This document shows positions 1 through 6,228 of a stretch of 12,482 bases of DNA, piece after piece. The notes beneath the pieces are model-generated. The model did not search any database, was not told the origin of the DNA, and worked only from the letters and a program-made list of their open reading frames with translations. The position numbers were made by a program, and so were the translations under genes. Origin of the DNA: Acidimicrobiaceae bacterium (GTDB lineage: Bacteria; Actinomycetota; Acidimicrobiia; Acidimicrobiales; Bog-793); contig DAIDIA010000042.1 in assembly GCA_027459565.1 (NCBI GenBank), positions 1-12,482 on the forward strand, in the 5' to 3' direction. Position 1 is the stretch's first letter; every line of letters starts with the position of its first letter.

Positions 1-372
1 GTCAGAGTCGCGCTGTGCCGTCTTGACGGCGTCCTTCCAATCGAGCCGAGTCCGAAAGTGCAGGCGATCGAGTTTGACCGATTCGCTATTCAAGACGGCG
101 TTCCACCAACCGTGCCAATTCCGGTGCACGATCTCCACCCAATCACGGGGCATCGAATGAGAGAGTTGAGGAATGTCGTCGTCCAGGTTGGCGGGAGACC
201 CCGTTTGGTCAGGGACCCCCAGGGCAGTCTTCAGGTAGAGAGCGACGTGTGGGGCAGGTTCGATTGCGATCGAGACGTCCCAGTTGGGGCGGTCCTCATT
301 GTCCGATTGCATCTTCGCGACAGCTCCCTCAAGCAGATTGTCACTTGACCTTAGGAGATCCTCCGTCCTCAC
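1..372 (-). CDS. Hypothetical protein, C-terminus cut off by window edge
   Basis: Read leftward from a GTG at 372-370, an uninterrupted frame of 124 codons runs off the left end, so only the N-terminal part is visible. An in-frame TGA nine bases upstream of the GTG limits the start. The protein begins MRTEDLLRSSDNLLEG and has a Trp-rich stretch near residues 87-96 (WHGWW) followed by a charged segment. There is no signal peptide or membrane segment, so it is probably soluble and cytoplasmic. It is divergent from the SDR gene, with 110 nt between the starts that presumably hold both promoters. I see no strong Shine-Dalgarno. I do not recognise the family. The overlapping rightward frame from 58 looks less protein-like. 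That this leftward frame is coding is inferred from its length, its amino-acid mix and the absence of stops. Confidence 0.6.
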   Translation of the reverse strand, partial: MRTEDLLRSSDNLLEGAVAKMQSDNEDRPNWDVSIAIEPAPHVALYLKTALGVPDQTGSPANLDDDIPQLSHSMPRDWVEIVHRNWHGWWNAVLNSESVKLDRLHFRTRLDWKDAVKTAQRDSD

Positions 373-482
373 GCCCGCTCAAGTCCCGGCGGCGTGGATG
401 CGCCTCCTCCCGAAGCCCGTCGCCATTCGCTCCCACGGTCAGTGTTCCATGAAACGATGGGAAGCACGGAGGTCGTGACATC

Positions 483-1256
483 ATGGAACTCAATCTCGAA
501 GGTCGTGTTGCGCTTGTTGGCGGAGGAACCGCGGGCCTCGGTCTCGCGGTCGGGCAAGCGCTCGCAGGCGAGGGAGTCCACGTCGCTCTCGCGGGGCGGC
601 GCCGGGAGCTTGCCGAGCAGGAGGCGAGCGCGTTTTCCCGCGGCATCGGAGTCGAGATGGACGTGCGAGACGCCAAGAGCATTGCTCGCGCCATCGAGCG
701 GGTCGGGAACGATCTGGGCCCGCCTGACATCTTGATCCTCAACAGCGGCGGCCCTCCTCCGTCGCGCGCGATCGAACTCGATCGGGAGTCACTTGAGACC
801 GCCGGCGATCTCCTGCTCTACGGGCCGCTGCAGCTGGTGAACTCGTGTCTGCCCGCGATGAGGGATCGGAGTTGGGGACGAATCGTCGCAATCGGATCGA
901 CCTCGGTGCAGGCGCCGATCCCGATCCTCGCGTCATCGAGTATCTTCCGCGCTGCGGTCGCGAGTTATCTCAAACTGCTCGCGGAAGACGTTGCAGCTGA
1001 GGGGATCACGGTAAACATGGTCCATCCCGGCCGGCTCGCAACGGACCGAACCATCGAGATCGACCGGGCGCGGGCGCAACAGTCGAAGACGTCGATCGAG
1101 GAGGTAAGGGCAGCGGCAGGACGCCTGATCCCTCTTGGCCGCTATGGGAGCCCGGAGGAGTTTGCCGCGTTGGTGACCTTTCTCTGTAGTGACGGAGCTC
1201 GGTACATCACCGGAGAGCAGATCCGCGTCGATGGAGGGCTCGTCCGCTCGATGTAG
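483..1256 (+). CDS. Atypical short-chain dehydrogenase/reductase (SDR) lacking the Tyr/Lys catalytic pair
   Basis: The 257-residue protein has the length and Rossmann layout of a classical SDR (NAD(P)-dependent alcohol/keto oxidoreductase, cytoplasmic). Visible motifs are a glycine-rich nucleotide loop GGGTAGLG (13-20), DV at 60-61, NSGG at 87-90 in place of NNAG, the Ser region GSTS (138-141), HPG (181-183), and a C-terminal TGEQIRVDGG (243-252). The YxxxK site is not conserved. By alignment the Tyr and Lys fall on S152 and R156 (SSIFRAA). NSGGPPP plus a missing Tyr/Lys matches the known SDR-like subgroup resembling 3-oxoacyl-ACP reductases without the normal catalytic tetrad. Ordinary SDR catalysis is therefore doubtful and the substrate is unknown. 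The ATG is supported by GGAGG at 468-472, ten bases upstream. It is probably transcribed alone, since the next gene starts 207 nt later. Confidence 0.9.
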   Translation: MELNLEGRVALVGGGTAGLGLAVGQALAGEGVHVALAGRRRELAEQEASAFSRGIGVEMDVRDAKSIARAIERVGNDLGPPDILILNSGGPPPSRAIELDRESLETAGDLLLYGPLQLVNSCLPAMRDRSWGRIVAIGSTSVQAPIPILASSSIFRAAVASYLKLLAEDVAAEGITVNMVHPGRLATDRTIEIDRARAQQSKTSIEEVRAAAGRLIPLGRYGSPEEFAALVTFLCSDGARYITGEQIRVDGGLVRSM

Positions 1257-1269
1257 GAACGTGGCCGGT

Positions 1270-1291
1270 GGGAGAGACTCCCGACGGAGTC
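1270..1291 (+). other. Two mutually exclusive short hairpins after the SDR gene
   Basis: Thirteen bases after the SDR stop, GGGAG-AGA-CTCCC (1270-1282) and GACTCC-CGAC-GGAGTC (1276-1291) share the CTCC segment, so only one can form at a time. No T-tract follows, so an intrinsic terminator is not convincing. A role in 3' end formation or readthrough into the membrane gene is possible but speculative. Confidence 0.25.
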
Positions 1292-1463
1292 CCCGCGCTT
1301 CGCTTTACGCGCGCAGACGGATTGGCGGAGAGTCCATGGTCGTTCCGGGTGGCGAGGATTCTGACAGGGATCGCGAAGATGCAAGACTCAACATGAACAT
1401 GCGGGGGAGCGTTGCGTTGAAGACAGCGTCTACGCGGCGGAACAGGTCGATAAGGGGAGTGTC

Positions 1464-3080
1464 GTGCGCGGTCGCCAGATAACTCAAACCGCGCTGCGGA
1501 TCTTGTCCATCGTTGTTGGCGTGGCAGGACTCTGTGCTTGGCTCACCTTCGTCTCGACGCGCGCCTATGCGCCAAATGCGGACGGAGCCACGGTCGTGCT
1601 CGAGGGTTCGGCCCTCGCGCACCGGAATCTCTTGTTGCATGGTTGGTCGCTGTCGCTCGATTCTTTCTGGACGGTCGACGTCCTCTTCTATGCGCTCGGC
1701 GTCGCGCTCATCGGCGTGCAACCTGTGCTCATGCACCTCATCCCAGCCCTCGTGGCCGCGCTCTGCATCATGGTCGCGTCAATGCTCGCCGGATTGGGTC
1801 TTACGCGGCGCGCTCGCGTTGTCGCGGCGGTCTTTGTTGTCGCTGCGCTCGGTCTTCCCGGCCATACTGGCGCGTACTTCCTCCTCCAGGGCCCGTGGCA
1901 TGTCGTGACCACCCTCTATTGTCTGCTTGCGGCGTTGTTGCTCGCGAGGGCACGGTTCGACTGGCGCTGGTATGTCGCCGTTGGTCTTCTTGCCCTTGGC
2001 CTGTCCGGTGACCTCCAGATGCTTTCGCTCGGAGTCGTTCCGGTCTTCGTTGCGGGTCTCCTCGCTGTTGCGCGTCAGCGATCATTGCGCGCGGGACTGG
2101 TTTCGATCACCGCAGCGGCCGCTGCGAGCCTTGTCGCGTTGGCGGTTCGTCTTGCCGCGGAGGCGATTGGCACATTTCGCGTCCACGAGAGCCACCATAC
2201 GGTCGGTCTCTCACAGCTCGCTCGCGACGTTGGCCACTTCGTGAACTGGTCAAGCGCCATCTTCGGCGTTCACCTCGGTCCAATATCGGGGCCCTCGATC
2301 GCTCCGATCTTCGCGGTTGTCCGTGCTTTGGTGTTGGTCGCAGTCGTCTTGGCCATCGCGGCCTCGCTCGTCCGTTCGGGTCTCGGAGTACTGCGATGGG
2401 CGCCGCGGAGACTCTCGTGGTTTCGTGACGATGACGGGTCCGGCGTGGTCGATCAGAGCACGTGGCGCGCCGATGACCTCTTGTTGTGCATGACGATCGG
2501 TGCCATCGGGACCTTTGGCCTGTTGACGCTGTCGGACAACCCGGAGTACGCGCGCTATCTCGATCCGGTGACGATCTTCGGTGTCGCACTTGGCGCGCGC
2601 GTCATCGGACGCCTCGTCAACAGACTTGCCGATCGCGTCTGGGCGTTCTCACTTGGCGCGCTCGTGTTGATAGCGGGTTGCTGCGCGGCCTCGTCAGCCA
2701 TGGACGCCCGGACTTACGTGCCGCGTGCTCCCACTGCGGGGCTCGAGGCGTACTTGACCGCGCACCACCTCTACTCCGGAGTCGGCGACTACTGGGCGTC
2801 ATCGATCGTGACCGTGAACACAAAGGAACGGGTGACGATCCGTCCGGTTGTGGCGAATGCTTCGATGGAGATCGTGCCGGATGGTCGCCAGGCGACGATC
2901 GATTGGTATCGGAACCGAGACTTCGCCTTTCTCGTCTATGAGACGAGGCCCCATGGACATGTCAATCGCGCGACTGCGGAGCGCACCTTTGGCCGACCGG
3001 AGAAGATCGTCCGCATCGGTTCGTATTTTGTCGTCACGTGGTCACATCCGATCGCGCTCAGTCCCCATCCCTTTCCGTGA
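1464..3080 (+). CDS. Polytopic membrane protein, possible GT-C glycosyltransferase-like
   Basis: The 538-residue protein has roughly ten to twelve hydrophobic segments, at about 11-31, 70-88, 91-112, 118-138, 145-162, 168-186, 190-205, 210-234, 278-303, 338-356, 368-388 and 393-412. A non-membrane C-terminal domain (about 413-538) follows. After the first TM there is a loop with an acidic residue (NADGATVVLEG, D40, E47). This is where GT-C enzymes, which use polyprenyl-phosphate sugars at the outer membrane face, keep their catalytic Asp. The C-terminal domain carries GDYWASSIVTV (441-451), a pattern I associate with actinobacterial GT-C-like proteins. The assignment is inference and the sugar and acceptor are unknown. 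The GTG start follows AAGGGGAG (1452-1459) by four bases. It converges on the VOC gene across 45 nt and has no obvious partner gene. Confidence 0.75.
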   Translation: MRGRQITQTALRILSIVVGVAGLCAWLTFVSTRAYAPNADGATVVLEGSALAHRNLLLHGWSLSLDSFWTVDVLFYALGVALIGVQPVLMHLIPALVAALCIMVASMLAGLGLTRRARVVAAVFVVAALGLPGHTGAYFLLQGPWHVVTTLYCLLAALLLARARFDWRWYVAVGLLALGLSGDLQMLSLGVVPVFVAGLLAVARQRSLRAGLVSITAAAAASLVALAVRLAAEAIGTFRVHESHHTVGLSQLARDVGHFVNWSSAIFGVHLGPISGPSIAPIFAVVRALVLVAVVLAIAASLVRSGLGVLRWAPRRLSWFRDDDGSGVVDQSTWRADDLLLCMTIGAIGTFGLLTLSDNPEYARYLDPVTIFGVALGARVIGRLVNRLADRVWAFSLGALVLIAGCCAASSAMDARTYVPRAPTAGLEAYLTAHHLYSGVGDYWASSIVTVNTKERVTIRPVVANASMEIVPDGRQATIDWYRNRDFAFLVYETRPHGHVNRATAERTFGRPEKIVRIGSYFVVTWSHPIALSPHPFP

Positions 3081-3125
3081 GGAATCTCGGGTGGAGATGA
3101 TGATCGCCGCGCGATGCACGATGGT

Positions 3126-3557
3126 CTAGTTCTGAAAGACCTGAGCGTCGTCGGCAAAGGCCTTGCACTCAATCGCATTTCCTGACGGGTCGCGAAAAAA
3201 CATCGTCCACTGTTCACCGATCTCGCCGGCAAACCTTACGTAGGGCTCGATGACGAAGGTGATCCCGTGGGATCTGAGCCGCGCCGCCAACTGGTGAAAT
3301 TCATCGACCGAGAGAATGACGCCGAAATGCGGGATCGGGACATCGTGACCGTCGACCTCATTGTGGGCGACCTCGGATCTCCCCGGGACACGGTGCGTCA
3401 CGACCTGGTGTCCGTAGAGATTCCAGTCCATCCAGTTGGTGTCGGCTCGTCCGCGCGTGCAGCCGAGGACCTCACCGTAGAAGTGCGCGGCAACATCGAG
3501 ATCGTCGACGCCGATCGCGAGGTGAAAACGTGGGATGTCCGACAGGGAATTCATCAT
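3126..3557 (-). CDS. VOC-superfamily protein, predicted extradiol-dioxygenase-type (COG3565-like)
   Basis: The 143-residue protein has the two beta-alpha-beta-beta-beta modules of the vicinal-oxygen-chelate (glyoxalase/bleomycin-resistance/dioxygenase) fold. Likely metal ligands are H12 (RFHLAIGV), H77 (VPIPHFGV) and E130 (DPSGNAIECK). DGHDVPIPHFG (69-79) and FVIEPYVRF (101-109) are typical of the small predicted dioxygenase group COG3565. Length matches that group. The substrate is unknown, and it may be a metal-dependent dioxygenase, isomerase or ligand-binding protein in the cytoplasm. Two adjacent ATGs (3557 and 3554) can serve as start. GAGGAG at 3561-3566 is only three bases from the first but six from the second, so 3554 may be the true start. 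An 18-bp palindrome lies 73 bases upstream. Confidence 0.9.
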   Translation of the reverse strand: MMNSLSDIPRFHLAIGVDDLDVAAHFYGEVLGCTRGRADTNWMDWNLYGHQVVTHRVPGRSEVAHNEVDGHDVPIPHFGVILSVDEFHQLAARLRSHGITFVIEPYVRFAGEIGEQWTMFFRDPSGNAIECKAFADDAQVFQN

Positions 3558-3629
3558 GCGCTCCTCATGTGGGCTGCAGCTGGTGTGAGATCAATCCAGT
3601 CAAGTTCGCCGCTCTCCAACAGGTGGGAA

Positions 3630-3647
3630 GATTGTGCGCGCACAATC
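3630..3647. promoter_or_regulatory. 18-bp perfect palindrome, candidate operator
   Basis: GATTGTGCGCGCACAATC reads identically on both strands with no mismatch or spacer. It lies 73 bases upstream of the VOC start and about 455 bases before the exporter start, so the VOC promoter is the likelier target. A symmetric TTGTGC...GCACAA site suits a dimeric helix-turn-helix repressor (MarR, TetR or GntR type). The cognate protein cannot be named and no regulator gene is in the window. I saw no second copy. Confidence 0.45.
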
Positions 3648-3705
3648 CGGATGCGAGGAGTTCGGAGATCTCCATTTGTTGTGGTCAAGCGGTCTGGTAT
3701 CGCGG

Positions 3706-3717
3706 TGATGCGCATCA
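3706..3717. promoter_or_regulatory. 12-bp perfect palindrome, weaker operator candidate
   Basis: TGATGCGCATCA is a perfect palindrome 59 bases beyond the 18-bp one, in the same non-coding gap. Its sequence differs from the larger palindrome, so it would bind another protein if it is functional. A 12-bp palindrome alone may arise by chance. Confidence 0.2.
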
Positions 3718-4014
3718 TCCTAAGACGGCGGCTCAAACACGGCAACGGGATCGCACATCGCACGAGAAAGCGAGGGGCAACCCCTGCCATTTCCAGTCTG
3801 ACACTCCGAGGTACCTCCTTGAGAACTCGCGAAGTGCCTGTCGCGAGCGAGTGATCGCGGCGGCTGATCCCGCTCTCGCCAATCGCCAACGCAACGACGT
3901 CGTTCCTGACGCGCCCGCACGCAGGTCCGTCCGGACGCTTGTCGGTACTGAGTCGTTCCCGGTGCAACACGTGCAGCTCGATCAAGGGTCTGATGGAGCT
4001 GGAGATCATCGGTA

Positions 4015-4045
4015 ACGACACGAAAGACAGTCACGACACGTAAAG
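4015..4045. repeat. Short direct repeat upstream of the exporter gene
   Basis: ACGACACG occurs at 4015-4022 and again at 4033-4040, each followed by AAAG or TAAAG. The copies are 18 bp apart and lie 57-87 bases before the preferred exporter start. They could be tandem half-sites in the exporter promoter or simply chance. Confidence 0.25.
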
Positions 4046-4101
4046 TTGTACGGCATCCTTCCTTTGTTGCTTCAAATCAGCCGATGCGAGAGGTTCTCCC
4101 G

Positions 4102-5670
4102 ATGACCGATGTCCGTCCTCCAACCGCCCAGTCCACCGGTCGCGCCTCGGGCAACCGGTGGACACTGATCGCGGTCTGCATCGGCACGTTCATGCTCCTC
4201 GTCGACCTGACGATCGTGCAGGTCGCGTTGCCGACGATCCAGAGACACCTGCACGCCTCGTTCACTGACCTGCAATGGGTGATCGACGCCTATGCGCTTG
4301 CGCTCGCCGCGCTCATCCTCGCCTGGGGGTCGATCTCGGACCGCTTCGGACGCAAGCGGGTCTTCGTCGCCGGGCTCGCGGTATTCACCGCGTCGTCAAT
4401 GCTCTGTGGGCTCGCGCAGTCGATCTCGATGCTCATCTGGTCGCGTGCCCTGCAGGGAATCGGTGGCGCGGCGATGTTTGCGACGGGTCTCGCGCTCATC
4501 GCCCAGGACTTCCAGGGACCGGCGCGCGGGAGGGCGATTGCGGCGTGGGCGGCGACCGTCGGGGGCGCCGTCGCGGTGGGACCGCTCGTCGGCGGGATGC
4601 TCACAAGCGGCGTCGGCTGGCGCTGGATCTTCATCGTCAATGCGCCGATCGGCGCGGTTGCGATCTGGCTCTCCTTGACGAGGATGCGCAACCAGATGGA
4701 CCCCGGTGCCACCCGCCTCGACAGCTTCGGTCTCGTCAGCTTCGCCGCGGCGATGTTCCTTCTTGAACTCGGCCTCATCCGTGGCAATGCCCTCGGCTGG
4801 ACCAGCGGGCCGATCGTGGCCATGTTTGCCGGCTCGGCTGTGGCCCTTGTCGCCTTCGTCCTCGTCGAACTCCGTCAGGCCCGGCCGATGTTTGACCTTT
4901 CGCTTCTGCGCAATTCCGGCTTCATCGGGGTCTCCGTCGGCACCTTCGCGATCGGCGGCGGGATGTTCGCCCTCTTGCCGTACCTCACCCTGTACCTCCA
5001 AAATGATCTTGGTTACTCCCCGTTCCAGGGCGGGTTGCGCCTCTTGCCGTTGACGGTGCTCGCCTTTCTCGTGCCCTTCGTGCTGCGCGGCCCGGTGCAA
5101 ACGCTTCCCCCTGGCGTCGTACTCGGCGGCGGCTTAGCGATATCGGCCGGCGGCATCGCCGCCCTGCTCGCGATCGGTCCCAGTTCGGACTGGGTCGTCC
5201 TTGTGCCGGGAATGGTGCTCTCTGGTTTGGGTGTCGGCATCGCCAATCCGGCGATTGCCCGCGTCGGGCTCGGCGTCGTGCCAGCCGAGCGCAGCGGCAT
5301 GGCATCGGGCATGAGCAACACCTTTCGCATCGCCGGGCTCGCGACGGGAGTCGCCGCGCTCGGAGCGATCTTTCAGCAGAGGATCACCTCCTCTCTGGCG
5401 ACCAGTTTCGGCGCACAGGGAGCGGCACTCGGTCGCGCCGTCTCCTCGGCCGGTATTCGGGCCGCCGCGCACGGCCAGCCCAAGATTGCCGACGCGGCGT
5501 ACGTCGCCTTCGTCTCGGGGCTGCGCACGATCCTGGTGATCGGCGCCGTCGCCGTCGCGCTTGGCGCTGTGCTCGCGGCTGCCCTCGTTCGTTCCCGGGA
5601 CTTCCATCGTCCCGTCGCGCATGTCTCCCCGATCGAGACCACGCCGCACGTTGCGACAGAGGTCCTCTAG
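4102..5670 (+). CDS. DHA2-family (EmrB/QacA-type, 14-TM) MFS drug:proton exporter
   Basis: The 522-residue integral membrane protein has the size of 14-TM DHA2 exporters, which expel hydrophobic or cationic drugs in exchange for protons. Motif D1 is LLVDLTIVQVALP (32-44, Asp35). Motif A is GSISDRFGRKRVF (76-88). A motif C-like antiporter signature GAVAVGPLVGGML (155-167) is followed by WRWIFIVNAPIG (173-184), also typical of DHA2. The long loop before the last helix (about 425-470) and the charged tail also fit. I chose ATG 4102 because GAGAGG at 4088-4093 lies eight bases upstream. The in-frame ATG at 4084, which adds six residues, has no ribosome site. The gene stands alone. Substrates cannot be read from sequence, and no regulator adjoins it. 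Confidence 0.93.
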   Translation: MTDVRPPTAQSTGRASGNRWTLIAVCIGTFMLLVDLTIVQVALPTIQRHLHASFTDLQWVIDAYALALAALILAWGSISDRFGRKRVFVAGLAVFTASSMLCGLAQSISMLIWSRALQGIGGAAMFATGLALIAQDFQGPARGRAIAAWAATVGGAVAVGPLVGGMLTSGVGWRWIFIVNAPIGAVAIWLSLTRMRNQMDPGATRLDSFGLVSFAAAMFLLELGLIRGNALGWTSGPIVAMFAGSAVALVAFVLVELRQARPMFDLSLLRNSGFIGVSVGTFAIGGGMFALLPYLTLYLQNDLGYSPFQGGLRLLPLTVLAFLVPFVLRGPVQTLPPGVVLGGGLAISAGGIAALLAIGPSSDWVVLVPGMVLSGLGVGIANPAIARVGLGVVPAERSGMASGMSNTFRIAGLATGVAALGAIFQQRITSSLATSFGAQGAALGRAVSSAGIRAAAHGQPKIADAAYVAFVSGLRTILVIGAVAVALGAVLAAALVRSRDFHRPVAHVSPIETTPHVATEVL

Positions 5671-6228
5671 CACTCCTCTCCCCGGTAGCGCGACACATGA
5701 AAGATCAACCGAGGGAGCAACCCTGTGTCCAACCGCCACAACGTGTCCGTGCTTCTTCGCTGGTCGCAGAGAGACGGGAGATACCCGACGGGGATTGCGC
5801 GCGAGGGGGGAGATCCGATGCTGAAAACCCCGAAACTCTCAATGAAGAGCCGTTAATGGAGTTGGCATGGTTCAATCTCGTGCCGGAGGCGACAACGTCG
5901 AGCGGTCGCGTCCACGACCACGCGAGGTCGTTCGTGCAGTCGGGGAGCATGACAGATCGCGTGCAGTTCAGCGAACACTTCGCGCTCGAGTCGGTTCGTG
6001 GGATCTGTCTTCGTGAACGCCACCGACCGGCGACGATGAGTCTGCAATCGTCGCCAACGTCCCGATGCACGGGTGCCCACCAAAGACACAGCGGAGCGAA
6101 TCCGAGGTTCCACCCGAAGCAGTCGTTCGAATCACCGCTTGGGCTCGTCGACGAGCGCTCATACAAGATCACAAACTGCTAACAGGCTTTCGTTGCTATT
6201 CCACGAGTTGTGGTGTTACCTCTAAGTC
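5671..6228. other. 558-nt gap rich in potential stem-loops, no convincing gene
   Basis: Open frames here (for example 5697-6182 rightward and 5705-6172 leftward) give low-complexity Arg/Ser-rich translations without domains or ribosome sites, so I do not call them. The gap contains several self-complementary elements: CGGG-AGATA-CCCG near 5775, TCGCGT/ACGCGA arms at 5906-5925, a 9-bp stem at 6029-6055, CCCG-ATGCA-CGGG at 6062-6074, and a 14-bp perfect palindrome at 6143-6156. It could hold the exporter's 3' end, a structured RNA, or the DUF1800 promoter. Confidence 0.45.
6029..6055 (+). other. 9-bp perfect stem-loop in the gap before DUF1800
   Basis: GGCGACGAT (6029-6037) and ATCGTCGCC (6047-6055) are perfect inverse complements around a nine-base loop. 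A smaller hairpin with CCCG/CGGG arms follows six bases later. No T-run follows, so this is not a standard terminator. It may be part of a structured RNA or a protein-binding site. Confidence 0.35.

Larger units (their letters stand above)
3558..4101. other. Gap without convincing gene between VOC and DHA2 exporter genes
   Basis: About 540 nt separate the VOC start from the exporter start. Long open frames exist on both strands (for example 3554-4021 leftward and 3530-4015 rightward), but their translations are rich in Arg, Ser and Pro, lack domain motifs and look like GC-rich shadows. No helix-turn-helix motif of the TetR or MarR kind can be read in any frame, although a regulator is common next to such exporters. 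The gap holds an 18-bp palindrome, a 12-bp palindrome, GGAGATCTCC at 3664-3673, a short AGGGG-CAA-CCCCT hairpin (3773-3785) and a direct repeat near the exporter. It may be a control region, a decayed gene, or both. Confidence 0.5.

Noticed and set aside
58..348. Rightward 96-codon frame at the left edge
   Set aside because: It overlaps a longer leftward frame that reads more like a protein and has no stop to the edge. No motif or ribosome site supports the rightward one.
3554..4021. Leftward 155-codon frame joined to the VOC gene region as a regulator
   Set aside because: The translation shows no helix-turn-helix pattern, has no ribosome site and is scattered with Arg/Ser/Pro.
4396..5100. 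Long leftward frame (234 codons) inside the exporter gene
   Set aside because: It lies wholly within the clear DHA2 exporter. Its composition (Glu, Arg, Asp, His repeats) is typical of an antisense shadow of a GC-rich membrane gene.
5697..6182. Rightward 161-codon frame in the gap after the exporter
   Set aside because: There is no ribosome site and no motif, and the composition looks random. An equally long frame exists on the other strand.
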